A DNA stretch of 64,000 nucleotides from Anolis sagrei (taxonomy: Eukaryota > Chordata > Lepidosauria > Squamata > Anolidae), in the NCBI RefSeq assembly GCF_037176765.1, contig NC_090024.1, forward strand, positions 241,605,071 to 241,669,070, read 5' to 3'. Positions 12,601 through 21,869 of this stretch are shown here, piece by piece. How positions within the stretch are numbered: position 1 is the first letter of the stretch; each line of letters opens with the position of its first letter. A program made the position numbers and the translations under genes. Under the pieces are notes generated by a model. It was not told the origin of the DNA. It was given only the letters and a program-made list of their open reading frames with translations, and searched no databases.

Positions 12601-13123
12601 TCACTTTCCGTTTCTGTTTGTTTCATTCGTAAGGCCCTGTTTTCCTTTTTGAGTGTCTCTCCCGAAAATGGGCATATTTCCAGATGAGCTTATTTATACC
12701 CCACTACCATCTCCCAGAGGACTCGGTGTGGCTTACAAGAGGCCGAACCCAAATACATCAGTAAAAACAAACAACAACAATACAACAATAAATGAACTCA
12801 ACTTACCCACCGCTAGATGCTGTGAATTGACATGCTTTGCTTCTTTTTTCTTGTTCCCATTCAGAACGGCGGCTTCCACCTTCAAGGACTTTGAGCTGGC
12901 CTCGGCCCAGCAGCGGCCTGACACGGTTCTCCGGCAACGCTTTCGAGACCGGCTTCGTGCCGAGGAGCGAGCCAAGTCGCTCTTGGTGACAAAACCAAGG
13001 ACCAACCGCTTTGTCAAACTGGCAGTGATGGGGCTCACAGTGGCCCTGGGCGCAGCCGCCTTGGCCGTGGTGAAGAGCGCACTGGAATGGGCTCCCAAGT
13101 TTGAGCTGCAGATATTTCCCTGA
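3446..13123 (+). CDS. TBC1D20: TBC1D20, TBC-domain Rab GTPase-activating protein (3' five coding exons)
   Basis: Coding exons 3446-3632, 5808-5909, 10714-10855, 11377-11561 and 12865-13123 join with matching phases and GT-AG borders to give the last 291 residues of a protein that follows vertebrate TBC1D20 closely (human is 403 residues, so about 112 N-terminal residues lie upstream of the window). TBC1D20 is an ER-anchored GAP known for Rab1 and Rab18. The TBC glutamine-finger motif YYQG is in the first exon. The arginine finger falls in the missing part. The C-terminus has a hydrophobic segment ([18 protein letters not shown]) that anchors the protein. No stop or frameshift is seen in the exons. 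Introns contain hAT, Penelope, Tigger, L2 and LTR-like repeats. It converges with RBCK1. Confidence 0.95.
3889..4274. mobile_element. Penelope-like foldback unit with 13-bp target duplication
   Basis: The unit reads in from GGCTTCTATGGCCAGAATAA and out to its inverse CAGAAAACTCACAACAACCC. It is bounded by the direct repeat AGATCTCCATCAA at 3876-3888 and 4275-4287. It contains the CTTTGAGGATGCCTGCC...GCAGGAGAAACATCAGG core seen in all copies. Assignment to Penelope-like elements rests on the endonuclease-like coding remnant linked to the same ends at 56.78-56.91 kb. Confidence 0.75.
4384..4465 (+). repeat. L2/SINE-type 3' tail with (AAAT)n
   Basis: It reads CGGGCTGATATGGGCGGGAT followed by (AAAT)n, the same tail class as at 42900-42990 and 43845-43930. 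Confidence 0.55.
4765..5165 (+). mobile_element. CR1 LINE 3' end (5'-truncated, young)
   Basis: Sense CR1 ORF2 C-terminus ([20 protein letters not shown], then [20 protein letters not shown]) is followed by the CR1 3' untranslated region and tail GATTCTATGTTTCTATG. Confidence 0.85.
5166..5807 (+). other. TBC1D20 intron, no recognised element
   Basis: Apart from short pyrimidine-rich stretches I see no gene, RNA or clear repeat before the exon acceptor at 5807. Confidence 0.5.
5808..5909 (+). CDS. TBC1D20: TBC1D20 coding exon
   Basis: The acceptor is TTCCCTGGCAG and the donor is AG|GTAGGT. The exon reads [20 protein letters not shown] followed by [13 protein letters not shown], near identical to human TBC1D20. 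The last two bases are completed by the exon at 10714. Confidence 0.95.
6327..6505. mobile_element. Penelope-like terminal fragment
   Basis: It shows GGGTTGCTATCGGGTGTATG, GGCATCCTCACAGGTTGTGA and, in inverse orientation, CAGCAACCCAGTGATTCTGG. Confidence 0.65.
6507..6937. mobile_element. Second Penelope-like fragment, target of a hAT insertion
   Basis: TTGTTGGGTTGTAGGTTTTT and TATGGCCATGTTCTAGAA form the left piece. The hAT element at 6567-6929 follows, and TTCTAGAAGCAT resumes the Penelope-like text. Confidence 0.65.
6567..6929 (+). mobile_element. Non-autonomous hAT element (363 bp) with TSD TTCTAGAA
   Basis: The ends are CAGGGATCCTCAAACTAAGG and the inverted-type TTTGTGGACCCCTG. The octamer TTCTAGAA lies on both sides (6559-6566 and 6930-6937). 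A sister copy at 12030-12404 has the same interior (AATACTAATAAGTTTATATT, AATTATAATCCGGCCCTCCA). Confidence 0.9.
6945..7075. repeat. Dispersed LINE-like repeat fragment (copy 1)
   Basis: It shares CACTTCCCAAGTGTCTAGGA and CTGTGTGATGTAT with 7600-7722 and 34335-34465. In each copy it is next to ATT or TTG microsatellite. I recall it as part of a long reptilian LINE but cannot assign the clade. Confidence 0.5.
7107..7745. mobile_element. Tigger/pogo-type MITE with TA target, split by an insertion
   Basis: The terminal inverted repeats CAGGCAGTCCTCAAGTTATA and CATAACTTGGGGACTGCCTG are flanked by TA. The interior is split at 7511-7720 by repeat material bounded by the direct repeat TTGTTCA (7504-7510 and 7721-7727). 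A 3' end of the same family is at 44555-44613. Confidence 0.85.
7511..7720. mobile_element. Repeat insertion within the Tigger MITE (ATT microsatellite, Penelope piece, LINE-like repeat)
   Basis: Within the TTGTTCA duplication lie (ATT)n, a short Penelope-like piece (GGGCTGTATGGCCATGTTCT), more (ATT)n and the LINE-like repeat that also occurs at 34335-34465. Confidence 0.65.
7746..8606 (+). other. TBC1D20 intron, no recognised element
   Basis: No coding exon or known repeat stands out. An open frame at 8148-8468 has no recognisable domain and no family match that I can recall; I treat it as chance. Confidence 0.4.
8607..10602 (+). mobile_element. LTR-like segment containing a minisatellite (candidate solo LTR)
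   Basis: The segment starts TGTCAGAAATATTAAAAATT and can be read to a CTCTGCTGTACA end. Its last 300 bases look like an LTR R/U5 tail (TATAAAGAACTTTATTTGCA, then a T-run). I found no duplicated target sequence, so the assignment is tentative. It is an old non-coding fossil. Confidence 0.35.
8711..10266 (+). repeat. Minisatellite of about 212-230 bp units with 444-bp higher-order repeat
   Basis: Starts of the ATAA(G/A)CAGGTG(TG)CC landmark lie at 8711, 8941, 9155, 9385, 9599, 9811 and 10039, giving steps of 230, 214, 230, 214, 212 and 228. The first four make two 444-bp blocks that look nearly identical (8711-9154 and 9155-9598). Each unit is itself made of GCCTCAGTATGAGA / GCCTCAGTGTGAG short motifs. 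Confidence 0.9.
10714..10855 (+). CDS. TBC1D20: TBC1D20 coding exon
   Basis: The acceptor is CTTTCTTGCATAG and the donor is GTG|GTAGGT. It encodes [20 protein letters not shown] and [20 protein letters not shown] ending YFAAV. It ends in phase 0. The 4.8-kb intron before it holds most of the gene's repeat load. Confidence 0.95.
11171..11210 (+). repeat. Isolated fragment of the 8.7-10.3 kb minisatellite
   Basis: CAATATAAGCAAGTGTGCCT followed by GTAGCTTAGTACACCTCAG is a 39-base match to the array's junction motif, now in the next TBC1D20 intron. Confidence 0.75.
11377..11561 (+). CDS. TBC1D20: TBC1D20 coding exon
   Basis: The acceptor is CTTCTCTTTGCAG and the donor is AG|GTGAGT. It encodes [20 protein letters not shown], then [20 protein letters not shown] and [20 protein letters not shown]. 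One alanine of the human AAA run before QQQ is absent, a trivial length change. Confidence 0.95.
11986..12516. mobile_element. Penelope-like foldback unit interrupted by a hAT element
   Basis: TTGTAGGTTTTTTCGGGCTA starts the left arm and AAAGCCTTCGACAATAATAA closes the right arm. The hAT copy at 12030-12404 lies at the conserved TTCTAGAG. Both outer borders run into AAC/AAT simple repeat. Confidence 0.8.
12030..12404 (+). mobile_element. Non-autonomous hAT element (375 bp) with TSD TTCTAGAG
   Basis: It begins CAGGTGTCCTCAAACTAAGG and ends TTCGTGGACCCTTG. The octamer TTCTAGAG stands at 12022-12029 and 12405-12412. It is a sister of 6567-6929 and sits in the same position of the Penelope-like unit. 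Confidence 0.9.
12685..12800 (-). repeat. L2/SINE-type tail, antisense
   Basis: TTATTTATACCCCACTACC and GACTCGGTGTGGCTTACAAG are the reverse of the GTAAGCC...TCTGAGT...TATAAAT tail found at 43.85 kb. It lies 65 bases upstream of the last TBC1D20 exon. Confidence 0.5.
12865..13123 (+). CDS. TBC1D20: TBC1D20 terminal coding exon with C-terminal membrane anchor
   Basis: The acceptor is TTCCCATTCAG. It encodes [20 protein letters not shown], a basic stretch, [40 protein letters not shown] and IFP, then TGA at 13121-13123. The hydrophobic stretch near the end is the tail anchor of this ER protein. Confidence 0.95.
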
Positions 13124-14600
13124 AGGCCGAGGAGAGTGGTTTCCTCTCCATCGTGCCCTGATTGATGTGGAAGACCGGGATACAGCTATGTTTGTAGCAG
13201 GCAAACTGGGTTTCAAAGCATCTCCTCCCCATCCACTCACACAACTTGCCTTAGAACTTCAAGCAGCCCAGACTTGGCCCTGCTGTGATGTTGCTTTCTG
13301 GCCTGAGGGAACCAGCCTCCAGCCTGATGATCCAGAATCCCTTCCTTCGAGGAAAGAGGGGCGTGTTGGGCTAAGGTGAGGTCAGAGAATTTTGCTGTGC
13401 TTCCAGCCCATTCATTGGGCCTATAACCTGTGGAGTGATGGAATAGTGGACTCTCCATTATGGTTTCCACTTGGTGAAATCAGAGAGGGAAGAAACGCTG
13501 GAAATTTTCAGGGAAAATTTGGCCCTTTTTTTGCAATATTAACTGAAATGAAGTGATGGAAGATGTGACGGGGACGTTTTCAGAGATGCACTCTTCCCTG
13601 CTCTCCTCAAGAACCATATCATGGCCTGCAACCAGATTCTGACAAGTAAACACACAAGGAACTCCCTAGGATCCAGCTTTGGAGGCTGGCAAGGCTCTCC
13701 AAATTGGTGAGCCAAGGAATATCTTCAGTCTTAAAGGGGGAGCGAATGCATCCAGTCACGCTCCAAGCAACCATTCCTGTGAACCAGGACTGAGAAGGAA
13801 ACCTTGGGCCAGGATCATGAGCTTTTGCACCACAGAATGTACTTCATTGGGACTTCCAGAGTCCTTCCTGTTGCCACCATCTCACAAAAAAACAGTAGCA
13901 ATAATTTTTGGGTCAAAATGGGGCAGGGGAAGGACTTTCCTCTTGGGATGACTAACCTGCCAACAGGACCAAACCATTCCCCCTTTAAGACATCCTCAAA
14001 TGCTTCCTTTATGTTTTATATTGCCTATATGAAGGATTCTCCCAGGAACTGCTCACTGAATCCAAAGTCGTCCCGGGCACTCCATGCATTAACTCCCTCT
14101 CACCGCTCCCACGTTCCACTACCTCCTTCCTCGGCTAAGAAACCCTTTCACAAGTGTCCTTACGTGGCCTACTCCACATACTGCCGCTTCTCCGTTACGC
14201 AGTCTGTTCCTGGGCATCACTAACCTTAAGCGGGCCAGGAATGATTTCAGAAAGGCTCTTTTCTGAAGGGCAGTCTTGGCAACGAAATACCAAGGGTTGC
14301 TTGCCTCGAATATCCGGCAGCACAGCGGTTGCACTCTGCATGACTTCCTTGCTGCATCAAACGCATTCCGACGGCGGCAAGAGACACCCACATGGTTCCC
14401 TTTTGACCACCTCCAGGGGAAGTTGCCATTCCCGGAGCTGCACAGTAACCAAGATCGAGAACTAACCAGCGCATGCTTTCTTTCACCCTCTTTGTCTTGC
14501 TGAATTTACTAACAAATTTCGATTTGCATGTGCAGGAAAAAGATGATCAAAGAACAGAGAGAGAAGCCTTCTCCCCTTGCTGCTTATGGAGTCTCAGAAG
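13124..14600 (+). other. TBC1D20: TBC1D20 3' untranslated region and flank
   Basis: Non-repetitive sequence follows the stop codon at 13123 up to the MITE at 14609. The transcript end is not defined. AATAAA is seen at 16001 and at 17441, the latter followed by a GT-rich stretch. Which of these is used cannot be told from sequence. Confidence 0.45.
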
Positions 14601-14608
14601 CCCTAGAA

Positions 14609-14802
14609 CAGGCATGGGCAAACTTTGGTCCTCCAGGTGTTTTGGACTTCAACTCCCACCATTCCTAACAGCCTCGGGCCCCTTCCTTTTCCCCCTCAGC
14701 CGCATAAGCGGCTGAAAGGGAAAAGGAAAGGGCCCGAGGCTGTTAGGAATGGTGGGAGTTGAAGTCCAAAACACCTGGAGGACCAAAGTTTGCCCATACC
14801 TG
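14609..14802. mobile_element. Palindromic hAT MITE with TSD CCCTAGAA
   Basis: It starts CAGGCATGGGCAAACTTTGG, has a CCCTCAGCCGCATAAGCGGC centre, and returns through the inverse to CATACCTG. The octamer CCCTAGAA flanks it at 14601-14608 and 14803-14810. Confidence 0.9.
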
Positions 14803-15026
14803 CCCTAGAAGGATCCTAGCTGACCTTCCAACTGTGTGGGGTCTGCTACTCCAAATGAGGCACTCAAGGAAGATCTCCATTTTGGACCCTTTTCTCTCAG
14901 ATGGAGCATCTCAGCTTGACTCAACTTCATAGAGGAAGTCTGTTCTCCACCCTCAAAGCCTCTTGTAACAAATCCCTGCTGTGGAAAGAGCCTGCTGGCC
15001 CAACCACTGTGGATACTCCATATGCT

Positions 15027-15296
15027 CTATAGTAGGCATCCTCAAACTATGGCCCTTCAACTGTTTGGGCCTTCAGCTCCCAGAATTCCTGACTTCTGCG
15101 AGTTAGAGGCCCAAACAGCTGGAGGGCTGCATTTTGAGGATGCTTGCCCTATCGTAGTGGTTCTCAACCTATGGGTCCCCAGATGTTTTGGCCTTCAACT
15201 CCCAGAAATCCTAACAGCTGGTAACCTGACTTGGATTTTTGGGAGTTGTAGGCCAAAACACCTGGGAACCCACAGGTTGAGAACCACTGCTCTATA
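15027..15296. mobile_element. Two adjacent palindromic hAT-type MITEs
   Basis: The first (about 15031-15148) has arms GGCATCCTCAAACTATGGCC and GAGGATGCTTG. The second (about 15156-15290) has arms TGGTTCTCAACCTATGGGTC and AGGTTGAGAACCACTG. CCCTATCG and CTCTATAG flank the second as an imperfect octamer. Confidence 0.75.
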
Positions 15297-15386
15297 GCAT
15301 CCGAATGAAACATTAGGAATGGAGTGGCATTGTTTATCCCAAGCAAAAGAAAGCAGGAGGCAAAGAATGAGATCCCATATCTTTCC

Positions 15387-15810
15387 TGAGATATCTTCTC
15401 CGAGAACAGGAGAGCAAGAGATGTCTCAATCTATGGGTTACTGAGATATCCTCTCAGAAAACAGGAGAGCAAGAGATGTCTCAATCTATGGGTTCCTGAG
15501 ATGTCCTCTCAGAGGACAGGAGAGCAAGGAATGTCTCCTTCTGCCTGAGATGTTCTCTCAGAGAACAGGAGAGCAAGAGATGTCTCAATCTATGGGTTCC
15601 TGAGATGCCCTCTCAAGAGGACAGGAGAGCAAGAGATGTCTCAGTGTATGGGCTCTTGAGATGTCCTCTCAGAGAACGGGAGAGCAAGAGATGTCTCAAT
15701 CTATGGGTTCCTGAGATGTCCCCTCAAGAGAACAGGAGAACAAGAGATGTCTCAATCTATGCGTTCCTGAGATGTCCTCTCAGAGGACAGGAGAGCAAAG
15801 AGATGCCGTA
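15387..15810 (+). repeat. 55-bp minisatellite, about eight units
   Basis: TGAGAT landmarks lie at 15387, 15442, 15497, 15545, 15601, 15657, 15712 and 15768. Each unit reads CTCTCAGAGAACAGGAGAGC then AAGAGATGTCTCAATCTATG. The unit is not a multiple of three. Confidence 0.9.
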
Positions 15811-15813
15811 CGC

Positions 15814-15948
15814 CAGTGACTCTCAACCTGTGGCTCCCCAGGTGTTTTGGCCTACAACTCCCAGAAATCCCAGCCAGTTTACAAGCTGTTGGGATTTCGG
15901 AGAGTTGAAGGCCATAACATCTGGGGACCTACAGGTTGAGAACTGCTG
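15814..15948. mobile_element. Palindromic hAT MITE with near-perfect octamer duplication
   Basis: The ends are CAGTGACTCTCAACCTGTGG and AGGTTGAGAACTGCTG. The flanks are CCGTACGC (15806-15813) and CCATACGC (15949-15956), one difference. Same family as 15156-15290 and 46863-46985. Confidence 0.85.
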
Positions 15949-16000
15949 CCATACGCCAAGATGGCTGGAGCTCCTCTTCAGGTAGAAGGTACAGAGTGGG

Positions 16001-16006
16001 AATAAA
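16001..16006 (+). terminator. Possible polyadenylation signal AATAAA (TBC1D20)
   Basis: AATAAA stands 2.9 kb after the TBC1D20 stop. It is one of two candidates; no downstream element decides it. Confidence 0.2.
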
Positions 16007-16532
16007 ATAGGAAATTGTTCACTAAGCACTTTATGAGAAGGCCAAAAGAGGAAGACCATAAAGGAGGCTCTTTGTGGACTTTGCCGTTGTAGCAGAACAT
16101 GGCCTCTTTGCATTTGTAGCAGCTCACCTGTGAAGCTTTTAGGGAGGACTGTTGGCAGAGTACACCAAGATAGTTGCTCCTGAGACCCAAACCTCCCTAC
16201 AGCATTGCCTTGAACTGAAGATAGTAGAAAAAAGGTTAAATCACCGCATTTTACATCTGTTATGATGGGCTTCTGACTTCTTAGTGAAATGGGAGCAGAG
16301 CTACTTCTTCCACCTGCTCCACGACCTAACCTTATGCTAAAAACCAGAAACGCCTCAACTTCGTAAGCTGCTGGGCTGGTAGAAGGAAATGAAACTTGTG
16401 CAGCTGTGCGGAGGGGAAGCTCTTCCCATGTTCAACATCTCATGAGGGCGAAGTCTTTCAACCATTCTATGCAGCCAGCTGAAACCCACAGCTAAAGTTC
16501 CTCCGCTTCAGGGTTTGAGTGGTCTGTATTTT

Positions 16533-16750
16533 GGATTGTTGTGTGTTTTCTGGGCTGTCTGACAATGTTCCAGAAGCATTCTCTCCTGACAGTTCCACCT
16601 GCATCTATGGCAGGTGTCCTCAGAGGTTGTGAGGATGCCTGCCCTAGATGCAGGTGAAACATCAGGAGACAATGCTTCTGGAACATGGCCATACCACCCG
16701 GAAAACACACAACAACCCAGTGATTCCAGCCATGAAAGCCTTCAACAATA
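16533..16750. mobile_element. Penelope-like foldback unit
   Basis: The arms are GGGCTGTCTGACAATGTTCC and its inverse GGAACATGGCCATACCACCC, closing with CATGAAAGCCTTCAACAATA. Confidence 0.75.
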
Positions 16751-17440
16751 TTCTGTATTAAAAATGAAAAAGTAGCAGCATATTCTGGAGAAGGGCCAAG
16801 CATAGTCTCCTCTCCCTCCACCCAGTTGTTGTTTTCTCTCTCGAGGGAGGACTCTCCAGTTGAGGAAAACCCCTTCTGGTTGGTTCTGTTGATCTTTCCA
16901 TCAGATCCTTACCCATTGAAAGGAAAGAGCACTCTACTTTGGCTCTGTTGGTTTGGTGAACGGGTAGGAAAGATTCTTCCAGTGAGAACAAAGCTGAGCA
17001 GAAGATTCTCATAGAGATGAAGGCATAGGATCCGTCAGCATGACAAGCCTTTGTGATCTGTAGAAATAACTCCTGTTTGTCCAGGTAACAAGTCGAGGGT
17101 ATTGAGTTGAGGTCCTCCTGAGTCATCATACATAGCTGCTGGGGTGGGTTTTGCCAGAAGTTGTACAGCCTTGACCTTTACCAGTTCCCAATAATGAGAC
17201 AAAAGTTTTTCAGAGAAGAAAGTCTGATATTCTGGCAGATAGAACTGTTACAACTGTGACTTGGACTACGGTAATAGATCAGGGGTCCTGAGAGCAAAAA
17301 CATGGTCTCTTTCTCCATTCTTGCGGATACTGTCTGCCCATCCACCAGGGCAGAACACTTCTCCTTTGGTTTAGCAGTGTGAAAAGCTTATACATTACGT
17401 ACGTAAAATGCAAATTTGTACAGGTCTTGTAATTGTGTAA
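16751..17440. other. Non-coding sequence, nothing recognised
   Basis: I see no exon, RNA gene or clear repeat here. Confidence 0.45.
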
Positions 17441-17446
17441 AATAAA
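17441..17446 (+). terminator. Candidate polyadenylation signal (TBC1D20 distal)
   Basis: AATAAATAAATAAATG is followed within 40 bases by GGATGTGGTTTGTAGTGCTC, a GT-rich downstream element. It would give a 4.3-kb 3' UTR containing several MITEs. Confidence 0.3.
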
Positions 17447-17547
17447 TAAATAAATGCTTTATCCACTTACTAAAGGATGTGGTTTGTAGTGCTCTTTTTG
17501 TGGACAATATCCCCTCTGTTGACGTTGACTTGTGTGGAGGAAACCAA

Positions 17548-17780
17548 TAAGGTATTTATTTATTTATTTATTTCGGTTATTTCTACCCCGCCCTTCTCAC
17601 CCCGAAGGGGACTCAGGGCGGCTTACAAAAGCAAGGCACAATTTGATGCCCGCATCACATAACAGCAATAAAACAAAATAACATCAATTAACAACAACAA
17701 TTCTTGCATTACAACCATAAAACCAATACAAACCAGTTTCTCCTCATTGACGGTCAGCGTTCGCTATCTCATAGTTCAAA
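17548..17780 (-). mobile_element. L2/SINE-type 3' end, antisense
   Basis: (TTTA)n, then ACCCCGCCCTTCTCACCCCG and GACTCAGGGCGGCTTACAAA, is the antisense of the (G)TAAGCCGCCCTGAGTCCCC tail. Confidence 0.6.
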
Positions 17781-17805
17781 TTCCAATTCCACAATTGTCA
17801 GGTAG

Positions 17806-19453
17806 CTCAGCAAGATGGAGTGGATGAGGGATTGGAGGACATCCAACCCCTAATTGGGAAAGAAGTCGTCCAGGAATACCTGGCCGCTCTTAACGAGTTC
17901 AAGTCCCCAGGGCCAGATCAACTACACCCCAGAGTATTGAAGGAACTAGCGGAAGTCATTTCGGAACCATTGGCAACCATCTTTGAGAGTTCTTGGAGAA
18001 CGGGAGAAGTTCCAGCAGATTGGAGGAGGGCCAATGTGGTCCCAATCTTCAAGAAGGGAAAAAAGGACGACCCAAACAACTACCGTCCGGTCAGCCTCAC
18101 GTCGATACCGGGCAAGATTCTGGAAAAGATTGTTAAGGAAGCGGTTTGCAAACACTTAGAAACAAATGCAGTCATCGCTAATAGTCAACATGGATTTATC
18201 AAAACCAAGTCATGCCAGACTAATCTGATCTCTTTTTTCGATAGAGCTACAAGCTGGGTAGATGCGGGGAATGCCGTGGATGGAGCGTACCTGGATTTCA
18301 GTAAGGCCTTCTTCGACAAGGTCCCCCATGACCTTCTGGCAAGGAAACTAGTCCAATGTGGGCTAGGCAAAACTACGGTGAGGTGGATCTGTAATTGGTT
18401 AAATGGATGAATCCAGAGGGTGCTCACTAATGCTTCCTCTTCATCTTGGAAAGAAGTGACGAGCGGAGTGCCGCAGGGTTCCGTCCTGGGCCCGGTCCTG
18501 TTCAACATCTTTATTAATGACTTAGATGAAGGGCTAGAAGGCATGATCATCAAGTTTGCAGACGACACCAAATTGGGAGGGAGAGCCAATAGTCCAGAGG
18601 ACAGGAGCAGAATTCAAAACGATCTTGACAGATTAGAGAGATGGGCCAAAACTAACAAAATGAAGTTCAACAGTGACAAATGCAAGATACTCCACTGTGG
18701 CAGAAAAAATGAAATGCAAAGATACAGAATGGGTGACGCCTGGCTCGAGAGCAGTACGTGTGAAAAAGATCTTGGAGTCCTCGTGGACAACAAGTTAAAC
18801 ATGAGCCAACAATGTGATGTGGCGTCAAAAAAAAGCCAATGGGATTTTGGCCTGCATCAATAGGAGCCTAGTGTCTAGATCTAAGAAAGTAATGCTACCC
18901 CTCTCTTCTGCTCTGGTTAGACCACACCTGGAATATTGTGTCCAATTCTGGGCACCACAATTCAAGAGAGATATTGACAAGCTGGAATGTGTCCAGAGGA
19001 GGGCGACTAAAATGATCAAGGGTCTGGAGAACAAGCCCTATGAGGAGTGGCTTAGGGAACTGGGCATGTTTAGCCTGAAGAAGAGAAGGCTGAGAGGAGA
19101 TATGATAGCCATGTATAAATATGTGAGAGAAGCCACAGGGAGGAGGGAGCCAGCTTGTTTTCTGCTTCCTTGGAGACTAGGACGCAATGGAACAATGGCT
19201 TCAAACTACAAGATAGGAGATTCCATCTGAACATGAGGAAGAGCTTCCTGGCTGTGAGAGCCGTTCAGCAGTGGAACTCTCTGCCCCGGAGTGTGGTGGA
19301 GGCTCCTTCTTTGGAAGCTTTTAAGCAGAGGCTGGGTGGCCATCTGTCAGGGGTGATTTGAATGCAATATTCCTGCTTCTTGGCAGAATGGGGTTGGACT
19401 GGATGGCCCATGAGGTCTCTTCCAACTCTTTGATTCTATGATTCTATGATGGG
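17806..19453 (+). mobile_element. CR1 LINE, 5'-truncated copy with most of the reverse transcriptase
   Basis: The sequence encodes reverse transcriptase text (FKSPGPDQLHPRVLKELAEV, YRPVSLTSIPGKILEKIVKE, AYLDFSKAFFDKVPHDLLAR, GVPQGSVLGPVLFNIFINDL, then FADDTKLGG, the catalytic F-A-D-D box). It ends with the CR1 C-terminus and tail TTTGATTCTATGATTCTATG. A TGA at 18408-18410 interrupts the frame after NWLNG, and a frameshift lies in an A-run near 18828. It is 5'-truncated and inactive. This is the longest CR1 in the window. Confidence 0.92.
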
Positions 19454-19535
19454 GAGAAATCTTTATAGTGCATCATGGTTTGTCCTGCTAGGCTTATTAT
19501 CACTGGAACATTAGTATTTCAGAGAATGTCTACAT

Positions 19536-20787
19536 CAGTTATTCCCAAACTTTTTTGACCAGGAACCACTTGACCAGAGACCACTCTGACGAGGGACCAC
19601 TTTCCAGCATTAGTATCAAAAGGGTTATGAATCCATTTTGGGTCAACTTTAGATTCGGTTTGGTTTGTTTTATTTTATTTGTCGTGTCAGGGTAACCAGT
19701 CAATTGTATTACATTTCTAACAGAACAAAAACAAACAGACAAAATACAAAATTTGCGAGTTTGGTACTTGATTAAATGTCCTTTGACCAGTATCTAGCCA
19801 GTTGGAGTGCTTCTGGTGTTGCCACAAGACGGTCCTCCATTGTGCATGTGGCAGGGCTCAGGTTGCATTGCAGCAGGTGGTCAGTGGTTTGCTCTTCTCC
19901 ACACTCGCATGTCGTGGATTCCACTTTATGGCCCCATTTCTTGAGGTTGGCTCTGCATCTCGTGGTGCCAGAGCGCAGTCTGTTCAGCGCCTTCCAAGTC
20001 GCCCAGTCTTCTGTGTGCCCAGGAGGGAGTCTCTCATTTGGTATCAGCCATTGTTTGAGGTTCTGGGTTTGAGCCTGCCACTTTTGGACTCTCGCTTGCT
20101 GGGGTGTTCCAGCGAGTGTCTCTGTAGATCTTAGAAAACTATTTCTAGATTTAAGTCATTGACGTGCTGGCTGATACCCAAACAGGGGATGAGCTGGAGA
20201 TGTCTCTGCCTTGGTCCTTTCACTATTGGCTGCTACTTCCCGGCGGATGTCAGGTTGTGCAATACTGGCTAAACAGTGTAATTTCTCCATAGGTGTAGGG
20301 CGCAGACACCCCGTGATAATGCGGCATGTCTCATTAAGAGCCACATCCACTGTTTTAGCGTGGTGAGATGTGTTCCACACTGTGCATGCATACTCAGCAG
20401 CAGAGTAGCATAGCGCAAGGGCAGATGTCTTCACTGTGTCTGGTTGTGATCCCCAGGTTGTGCCAGTCTGCTTTCGTATGATATTGTTTCTAGCACCCAC
20501 CTTTGCAGTATAATTTCTCCAGTGGTGTAGGGCGCAGACACCCCATGATAATGCAGCAATTCAGTTTGGTTATTTGGGGTGTTAATTCAGATAACTGCAT
20601 TGGATAGATCACATCAGCTCTAGTTTCTGATACAGAATATATGCCATCCAGTAGTTGCCATCTGCTCGCCCACAGAAAACCATATTTAATAAGTCTCGGC
20701 ACTATAAGAGGGTTTTGCAAGACCAGTCGCTCTTGTTGCAATGGTGTAGTAGTGGTGAGGTCGCGGACCATATTTTGGGAACTACTG
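19536..20787. mobile_element. hAT element (1252 bp) carrying an inserted LINE fragment
   Basis: The ends are CAGTTATTCCCAAACTTTTT and CATATTTTGGGAACTACTG. The flanking octamers are GTCTACAT (19528-19535) and GTCTATAT (20788-20795). The middle (about 19655-20510) is antisense LINE sequence, so the element was hit after it landed. Confidence 0.75.
19655..20510 (-). mobile_element. Non-LTR retrotransposon fragment (I/Vingi-like?), antisense
   Basis: Antisense text encodes [40 protein letters not shown] and [20 protein letters not shown], with a 3' end at the AATGTCCTTTGACCAGTATC side. The same LINE is found at 25690-26880 (+) and 31930-32940 (-). The clade is uncertain; I group or Vingi is a guess from memory. 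Confidence 0.75.
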
Positions 20788-20904
20788 GTCTATATAGAGA
20801 CCACAGGTTGGGAACCACTGATCTACATAGAGATATACTATGCTCTCCTTGCTTTCTTAAGACTTCCCAAAGGTTTTTTATTGTCCATTTTAGTTTGGCA
20901 GCAG

Positions 20905-21412
20905 ATCATAGAATCATAGAGTCAAAGAGTTGGAAGAGACCTCATGGGCCATCCAGTCCAACCCCATTCTGCCAAGAAGCATGAATATTGCATTGAAATC
21001 ACCCCTGACAGATGGCCATCCAGCCTCTGTTTAAAAGCTTCCAAAGAAGGAGCCTCCACCACACTCTGGGGCATAGAGTTCCACTGCTGAACGGCTCTCA
21101 CAGTCAGGAAGTTGTTCCTCGTGTTCAGATGGAATCTCCTCTCTTGTAGTTTGAAGCCATTGTTCCATTGCGTCCTAGTCTCCAAGGAAGCAGAAAACAA
21201 GCTTGCTCCCTCCTCCCTGTGGCTTCCTCTCACATATTTATACATGGCTATCATATCTCCTCTCATCCTTCTCTTCTTCAGGCTAAACATGCCCAGCTCT
21301 TTAAGCCGCTCCTCATAGGGCTTGTTCTCCAGACCCTTGATCATTTTAGTCGCCGTCCTCTGGACACATTCCAGCTTGTCAATATCTCTCTTGAATTGTG
21401 GTGCCCAGATGC
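20905..21412 (-). mobile_element. CR1 LINE 3' end, antisense, young
   Basis: CATAGAATCATAGAGTCAAA starts the antisense tail. The coding part reads [20 protein letters not shown] and [20 protein letters not shown] on the minus strand. Confidence 0.9.
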
Positions 21413-21869
21413 ATCTAGGAAGTTTAGGAGTAGACTTCCTTGATGCCTATTCTGTTTAACGGACATAAAATGTCCCAAAAATTACAATCCTCTTCTCCAA
21501 ACTCATGGGAAGAAGGCCCACTGAAAACAAGGAAAAGGTTTGCTGTAACAAATAGAGCCTGCTGTTGTGATTGAACAGGGAGTGCTTCTTGCACTATGCT
21601 CCAAGTGTTCGGTTGCATCTAAAGGTCAGCTAATTTCCACAGTAAGATAAGGACAAGGTTATTTCATAGTACAGCACTTCAGAGTTTGTTTTGACACCAT
21701 GTCAGTTGGAGGTTTCTTATCTTGTAGGGCAGCAAGAAAGTAACTCTCTTAACAACCTACAGACAAAACATTGTACAAATATGTGACAGCTGCTTGAATG
21801 CAAAGCCAAAGCATAAGACTTGTGTTGCTGCTGTATTTGGAAAATTGGGGTTAGGGGTGTAGAACCCCC
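21413..21869. other. Non-coding sequence, nothing recognised
   Basis: No gene, RNA or known repeat is seen. Confidence 0.45.

Noticed and set aside
15387-15810. CRISPR-like direct repeats
   Set aside because: The units are contiguous without unique spacers, in a vertebrate genome. It is a minisatellite.
20905-21443. Possible host genes with C-terminal text such as [14 protein letters not shown] on either strand at many places
   Set aside because: All belong to CR1 ORF2 or its antisense, with CR1 tails next to them.
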